DNA of 64,000 nt. It comes from an uncultured Prevotellaceae bacterium. GTDB lineage: Bacteria; Bacteroidota; Bacteroidia; Bacteroidales; Bacteroidaceae. A program made the position numbers and the translations under genes. The notes under the pieces were generated by a model, which saw nothing but the letters and a program-made list of their open reading frames with translations, was not told where the DNA came from and ran no database searches. Shown here piece by piece: positions 59,854 to 64,000 of the stretch. The stretch covers positions 18,012 to 82,011 of the forward strand of contig CAMAFX010000003.1 of the NCBI GenBank assembly GCA_945833925.1, written 5' to 3'. Every line of letters begins with the position of its first letter. Position 1 is the first letter of the stretch.

Positions 59854-60771
59854 ATGCCATTAAATATTCCAGATAAACTTCCTGCGATAGAACTTCTCAA
59901 AGATGAGAATATTTTTGTGATGGACTCTTCAAGAGCACATTCACAGGATATCCGACCTTTGCGTATTGTTATTCTTAACCTTATGCCTCTTAAGATAACA
60001 ACCGAGACGGATTTGATACGAATACTTTCTAATTCACCATTGCAGCTCGACATCACTCTGATGAAAGTGAAGGCTCATACAAGCAAGAACACGCCTGTAG
60101 AACATATGAAGGCTTTCTACAAGGACTTTGAGTTGTTACGTGACGAGAAGTTTGATGGTATGATTATAACCGGAGCCCCTGTTGAGCATCTGTCGTATGA
60201 AGAGGTCAACTATTGGGATGAGATTTCTGAGATTTTCACTTGGGCTCGAACTCACGTGCAAAGTACTCTATATATCTGTTGGGCTGCGCAGGCTGGGCTT
60301 TATTATCATTATGGTATTCCAAAGTACCCGTTACCAGAAAAGATGTTTGGCATCTTTCCTCAGAAGACGCTTACACCATCGCTGCCAATCTTCCGTGGTT
60401 TTGATGATGTGTTCAATATGCCACACAGCAGACATACAGAACTTCATCGTGAGGATATCTTGAAGGTTCCTGAATTGACACTTATCGCAGAGAGTCCTCA
60501 GAGTGGAGTGGGAATCGTCATGGCACGTGGTGGACGTGAGTTTTTCATTACAGGGCATAGTGAATATGCGCCAAACACACTTGATACTGAGTATAAGCGT
60601 GACCTTGACAAGGGGTTGCCTATTCATAAGCCGTATAACTATTATATGAACGACGATCCGTCATGCTCTCCGTTAGTAACATGGCGCGCCCATGGCAACA
60701 TGTTGTTCTCCAATTGGTTGAACTATTATGTTTATCAGGCAACTCCATTCAACCTTGGAGATATTCATTAA
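59854..60771 (+). CDS. metA: Homoserine O-acyltransferase
   Basis: IRPLRIVILNLMPLKITTETDLIRILSNSPLQ, YICWAAQAGLYYHYGIPKYPLPEKMFG. Confidence 0.95.
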   Translation: MPLNIPDKLPAIELLKDENIFVMDSSRAHSQDIRPLRIVILNLMPLKITTETDLIRILSNSPLQLDITLMKVKAHTSKNTPVEHMKAFYKDFELLRDEKFDGMIITGAPVEHLSYEEVNYWDEISEIFTWARTHVQSTLYICWAAQAGLYYHYGIPKYPLPEKMFGIFPQKTLTPSLPIFRGFDDVFNMPHSRHTELHREDILKVPELTLIAESPQSGVGIVMARGGREFFITGHSEYAPNTLDTEYKRDLDKGLPIHKPYNYYMNDDPSCSPLVTWRAHGNMLFSNWLNYYVYQATPFNLGDIH

Positions 60772-60804
60772 TCATAAGACGGTGGATTGTAGAATCATAG
60801 ATAT

Positions 60805-63774
60805 ATGACAAAAATTGAATTGCTGTCGCCGGCTCGTAATGCAAGTACGGCAAAAGAGGCTATCTTGCATGGTGCAGATGCTGTATATATAGGTGCACCA
60901 AGATTCGGTGCAAGATCTGCTGCAGGCAATTCTCTTGATGATATACGTGAACTTGTTCCTTTTGCTCACATGTATGGTGTAAAGGTGTATGTAACATTAA
61001 ACACCATACTGTATGATAACGAACTGAATGATGCAAAAGAACTTGTTGAAGCACTTTATGAGATAGGTGTAGATGCCCTGATAGTTCAGGATTTGTCTTT
61101 TCTTAAGATGGAACTGCCTCCTATCCCTCTTCATGCTAGTACCCAGATGGATAATCGTTCTGCACAGAAAGTTCAGTGGCTTTACGATCAAGGATTCCGT
61201 CAGGCGGTCTTGGCTCGTGAACTTACTATTGATGAGATAGGTGAGATTCATTCTGCTGTTCCTGGTATGCAACTGGAAGTCTTTGTCCATGGGGCAACTT
61301 GTGTCAGTTATAATGGTCAGTGTTATGCTTCTCAGTATTGCTTCAACAGGAGTGCAAATCGTGGTGAATGTGCTCAATTCTGCAGAATGCCTTTTGACTT
61401 GATTGATTCTGAGGGAAAAGTTTATGCTGGGGTACAGCAGAAACATTTGTTGTCTCTGCACGATATGAATCGTAGCGAGGACTTGGAGGCTCTGCTTGAT
61501 GCAGGTGTCGTAAGTCTGAAAATCGAAGGAAGATTGAAGGATGAAGCATATGTGAAAAACGTAACAGCTTATTACAGAAAGAAATTAGATGAAATCTTCA
61601 GACGACGGTCGTCGGAATATCAGAGATCGTCCGTTGGTGTCTCGAATGTGTCCTTTAACCCACAACTGGACAGATCTTTCAATAGAGGTTTTTCTAACTA
61701 TTTTCTATATGGTCGGACTCCTGATATGGTCCAGTTGTGTTCTCCTAAAAGCCTTGGACAACACGTTGGACATGTCAAGGAGGTCAGGCGTAATTGCTTC
61801 ACGGTTAGCGGTACAGTGCCTTTTGCTAATGGTGACGGCTTGTGTTTTATTGACGATACAGGAAATCTCCATGGATTCAGAGTCAATAGGGTAGAGGGGA
61901 ATTGCTTATATCCAAAAGATATGCCAGATGGTTTGCATTCACGTCAACAACTATATCGTAATAATGATCAGGCTTTTAATCAACTTCTTTCTCATTCTAC
62001 CGCGCAACGTCATATTCCTGTCTTTATAACAGTTTTAGAGACCTCTCAAGAATCTGTATCTGTGACATTTAAGTGTGTAGACGGCATTGCTGTAACTCAG
62101 GAGTTCCGTCAAGAACTGTGTCCTGCACGTTCTCCTCAATGTGAGAACATTAAGCGACAGATGTCTCGTTTGGGTGAAACAGTTTACGAGGCTCTGGACG
62201 TAAGGGTGGATTTTACAGAAGAGTGGTTCATTCCATCAAGCATCTTGTCAGAATGGCGTAGAAATATGGTCGGATTGCTTGATGCTGAGCGATTAAGACG
62301 ATATAACCAAATCTATGGTACAGAATGTGGGTGTGGGGTGAGGTTACATAAGAATTCTTGCCAAACGGGTTTATATCAGGGGTGTAACTTGTCCTATAAG
62401 GCAAATGTGTCTAATAAGTTAGCCAAGGCTTTCTATGAACAGCAGGGGGCGAATTCAATAGAACCGGCACTTGAGATTCAAGAAACCGTCCGTCGTGATA
62501 ATCTTCAGTTGATGACATTGAAGTACTGTCCGCGATATGAACTTGGATTATGTAGTAAGTTTGTAAAGAAGGCTGTTCCTGCTCTCTCGTTACGTAGTTC
62601 AGACGGCAGGGTATTTCCTCTTCATTTTGATTGTAAGAAATGCTTGGTACATGTTTTGTCATCTGTTTCTAAGATTCTGGTCTTAGTCTGTATGCTGTCT
62701 CTTGCGTCATGTTTCTCTTCTCATGAAGAAGATGCGTTTGCAGATGAACGACAGGACACATTGTATGTCAATCTGGATGATACGTCTCTGGTGAACAATA
62801 GTGTGAAGGATAGTTTGCTTGTAATAGCCAGTAGTTCACCTAAAGATAGTTTTGCTTTGACTCATCACTATTCAATAGGATATAATTTTGATGTTGAGAT
62901 AGATAGTCTGTCTTTGTGTACTGAAATACCTTCGCGTGCCCAGCAGTTGTCTGTTATGCCCGATTCACTGTCTGTCTACTATGGAGATATACTTGTAGTT
63001 GCCGAGGTGCAGGTTGTTCCTGAAGATAGCATAGATTCTGTATGGGTGAAAGTGGCGAGGGACCAGTCTACGCAGGGGTGGTTGCGTGAGAGTGATCTTT
63101 TGGCGTCTGTTGCTCCAGATGATCCTATCTCTCAGGCTATATATTATTTTAGTGGAAATCATGTTTTTGCCACATTGCTTCTTGTTATTGTTGTGCTTTT
63201 CTTCCTCACAACTCGTTTTATAAAGGCGAGAGCGGGAAGTCCCAAGGATGGTACATCATCTAAGATTTCCTTATTGTCAGTTAAACACTATTCGCCATCC
63301 CAGCGACTTACTGCTGTCAGTAGCCCTTATCCAATTATTTTGTGTTTGACAATGGGTGGAGCGGCTGTATTCTATGCCAGCATGCAGTTGTTTGTTCCAG
63401 ACGTTTGGGAGGAGTTTTATTTTCATCCTACGCTCAATCCCTTTGCAGAACCTGCTCTTCTTGGTGCTTTTCTGGTGTGTGTCTGGTTGCTTCTTTTGTT
63501 TTTTATTGCAACCGTTGATGATGCACTGCGCCAATTGAATCTTTGGCAGGCATTTCTGTATATGCTGACAATGTCCACCAATCTTTTATTGCTGTATATC
63601 TTTTTCTCCCAGGCTACGTTGTTGTATATAGGCTATCCGCTGTTTTTGGTATATGTATATAGGGTGGTAAAATTTTATTTTGAAAGAGTCAATCCCAAGT
63701 ATCATTGCGGTAATTGTGGGAAACCATTGCAAAAGAAAGGGGTATGTCCCCATTGCGGAGTCTTGAATAAATAG
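60805..63774 (+). CDS. U32 family peptidase fused to lipoprotein-signal/SH3-like/TM/zinc-ribbon C-terminal region
   Basis: N-term U32 (VFVHGATCVSYNGQCYASQYC...RGECAQFCRMPF); after about residue 615: ILVLVCMLSLASC, SH3-like region, several TM helices, YHCGNCGKPLQKKGVCPHCG. Confidence 0.85.
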   Translation: MTKIELLSPARNASTAKEAILHGADAVYIGAPRFGARSAAGNSLDDIRELVPFAHMYGVKVYVTLNTILYDNELNDAKELVEALYEIGVDALIVQDLSFLKMELPPIPLHASTQMDNRSAQKVQWLYDQGFRQAVLARELTIDEIGEIHSAVPGMQLEVFVHGATCVSYNGQCYASQYCFNRSANRGECAQFCRMPFDLIDSEGKVYAGVQQKHLLSLHDMNRSEDLEALLDAGVVSLKIEGRLKDEAYVKNVTAYYRKKLDEIFRRRSSEYQRSSVGVSNVSFNPQLDRSFNRGFSNYFLYGRTPDMVQLCSPKSLGQHVGHVKEVRRNCFTVSGTVPFANGDGLCFIDDTGNLHGFRVNRVEGNCLYPKDMPDGLHSRQQLYRNNDQAFNQLLSHSTAQRHIPVFITVLETSQESVSVTFKCVDGIAVTQEFRQELCPARSPQCENIKRQMSRLGETVYEALDVRVDFTEEWFIPSSILSEWRRNMVGLLDAERLRRYNQIYGTECGCGVRLHKNSCQTGLYQGCNLSYKANVSNKLAKAFYEQQGANSIEPALEIQETVRRDNLQLMTLKYCPRYELGLCSKFVKKAVPALSLRSSDGRVFPLHFDCKKCLVHVLSSVSKILVLVCMLSLASCFSSHEEDAFADERQDTLYVNLDDTSLVNNSVKDSLLVIASSSPKDSFALTHHYSIGYNFDVEIDSLSLCTEIPSRAQQLSVMPDSLSVYYGDILVVAEVQVVPEDSIDSVWVKVARDQSTQGWLRESDLLASVAPDDPISQAIYYFSGNHVFATLLLVIVVLFFLTTRFIKARAGSPKDGTSSKISLLSVKHYSPSQRLTAVSSPYPIILCLTMGGAAVFYASMQLFVPDVWEEFYFHPTLNPFAEPALLGAFLVCVWLLLLFFIATVDDALRQLNLWQAFLYMLTMSTNLLLLYIFFSQATLLYIGYPLFLVYVYRVVKFYFERVNPKYHCGNCGKPLQKKGVCPHCGVLNK

Positions 63775-63931
63775 CATTTAAGTAATGATTCGCTCCTTCT
63801 ATATTGTTTTCTTCTGATTACGTTTGTCGTCTCGCGCGTATATTATATATAAGGTATATAGTAATAAGGGAAGACTTTCATTATTATTTGTGCTAAAAAA
63901 CATATTTTCTTTGTAAAAAGTTGTAGAAACG

Positions 63932-63963
63932 TTTGGTGGGTTTGAATATTTGTCGTACCTTTG
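63932..63963 (+). promoter_or_regulatory. Promoter near right window edge (TTTG / 20 nt / TACCTTTG)
   Basis: TTTG 63932-63935, TACCTTTG 63956-63963; downstream gene outside window. Confidence 0.65.
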
Positions 63964-64000
63964 CATCCGCAAACGAGAAACAAGCGGTCGTCGAGCCATT

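Noticed and set aside
63964-64000. Start of an rRNA or tRNA operon after the right-edge promoter
   Set aside because: Too little sequence remains to recognise any gene.

Overview
The window looks like chromosomal DNA from a Bacteroidales bacterium, probably Prevotella or a close relative. The support is gene content and order, Bacteroidetes-type promoters (TTG/TTTG, about 19-20 nt, TAnnTTTG) and A-rich leaders. Most of it is housekeeping: a Na+-pumping (methylmalonyl-CoA type) decarboxylase operon, xseAB, ilvE, glutamine synthetase III, dxs/trkA, a murF-alr fusion, aguAB, holA, pyrK/pyrD, patB, trmD, yidC, engB, pyrC and metA, plus secreted hydrolases (GH2, GH20, histidine phosphatase, S9 peptidase). 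I found no rRNA, tRNA, CRISPR array or IS element. The strongest leads are: (1) a promoter / 13-codon leader ORF / intrinsic terminator module just upstream of a GH20 gene, built like an attenuator; (2) an AAA ATPase + DUF4435 (Toprim-like) pair resembling a minimal PARIS-type defence module; (3) a zeta-toxin-like kinase coupled by an ATGA overlap to a 51-aa ORF missing from the supplied track; (4) intergenic tandem arrays with an exact 22-bp period at several loci, two sharing the same unit 47 kb apart; (5) a U32 peptidase fused in frame to a lipoprotein-signal/SH3/TM/zinc-ribbon protein; (6) a carrier protein with two biotinyl domains; (7) a free-standing MetH reactivation domain. All family calls come from reading motifs by eye; no database search was run.
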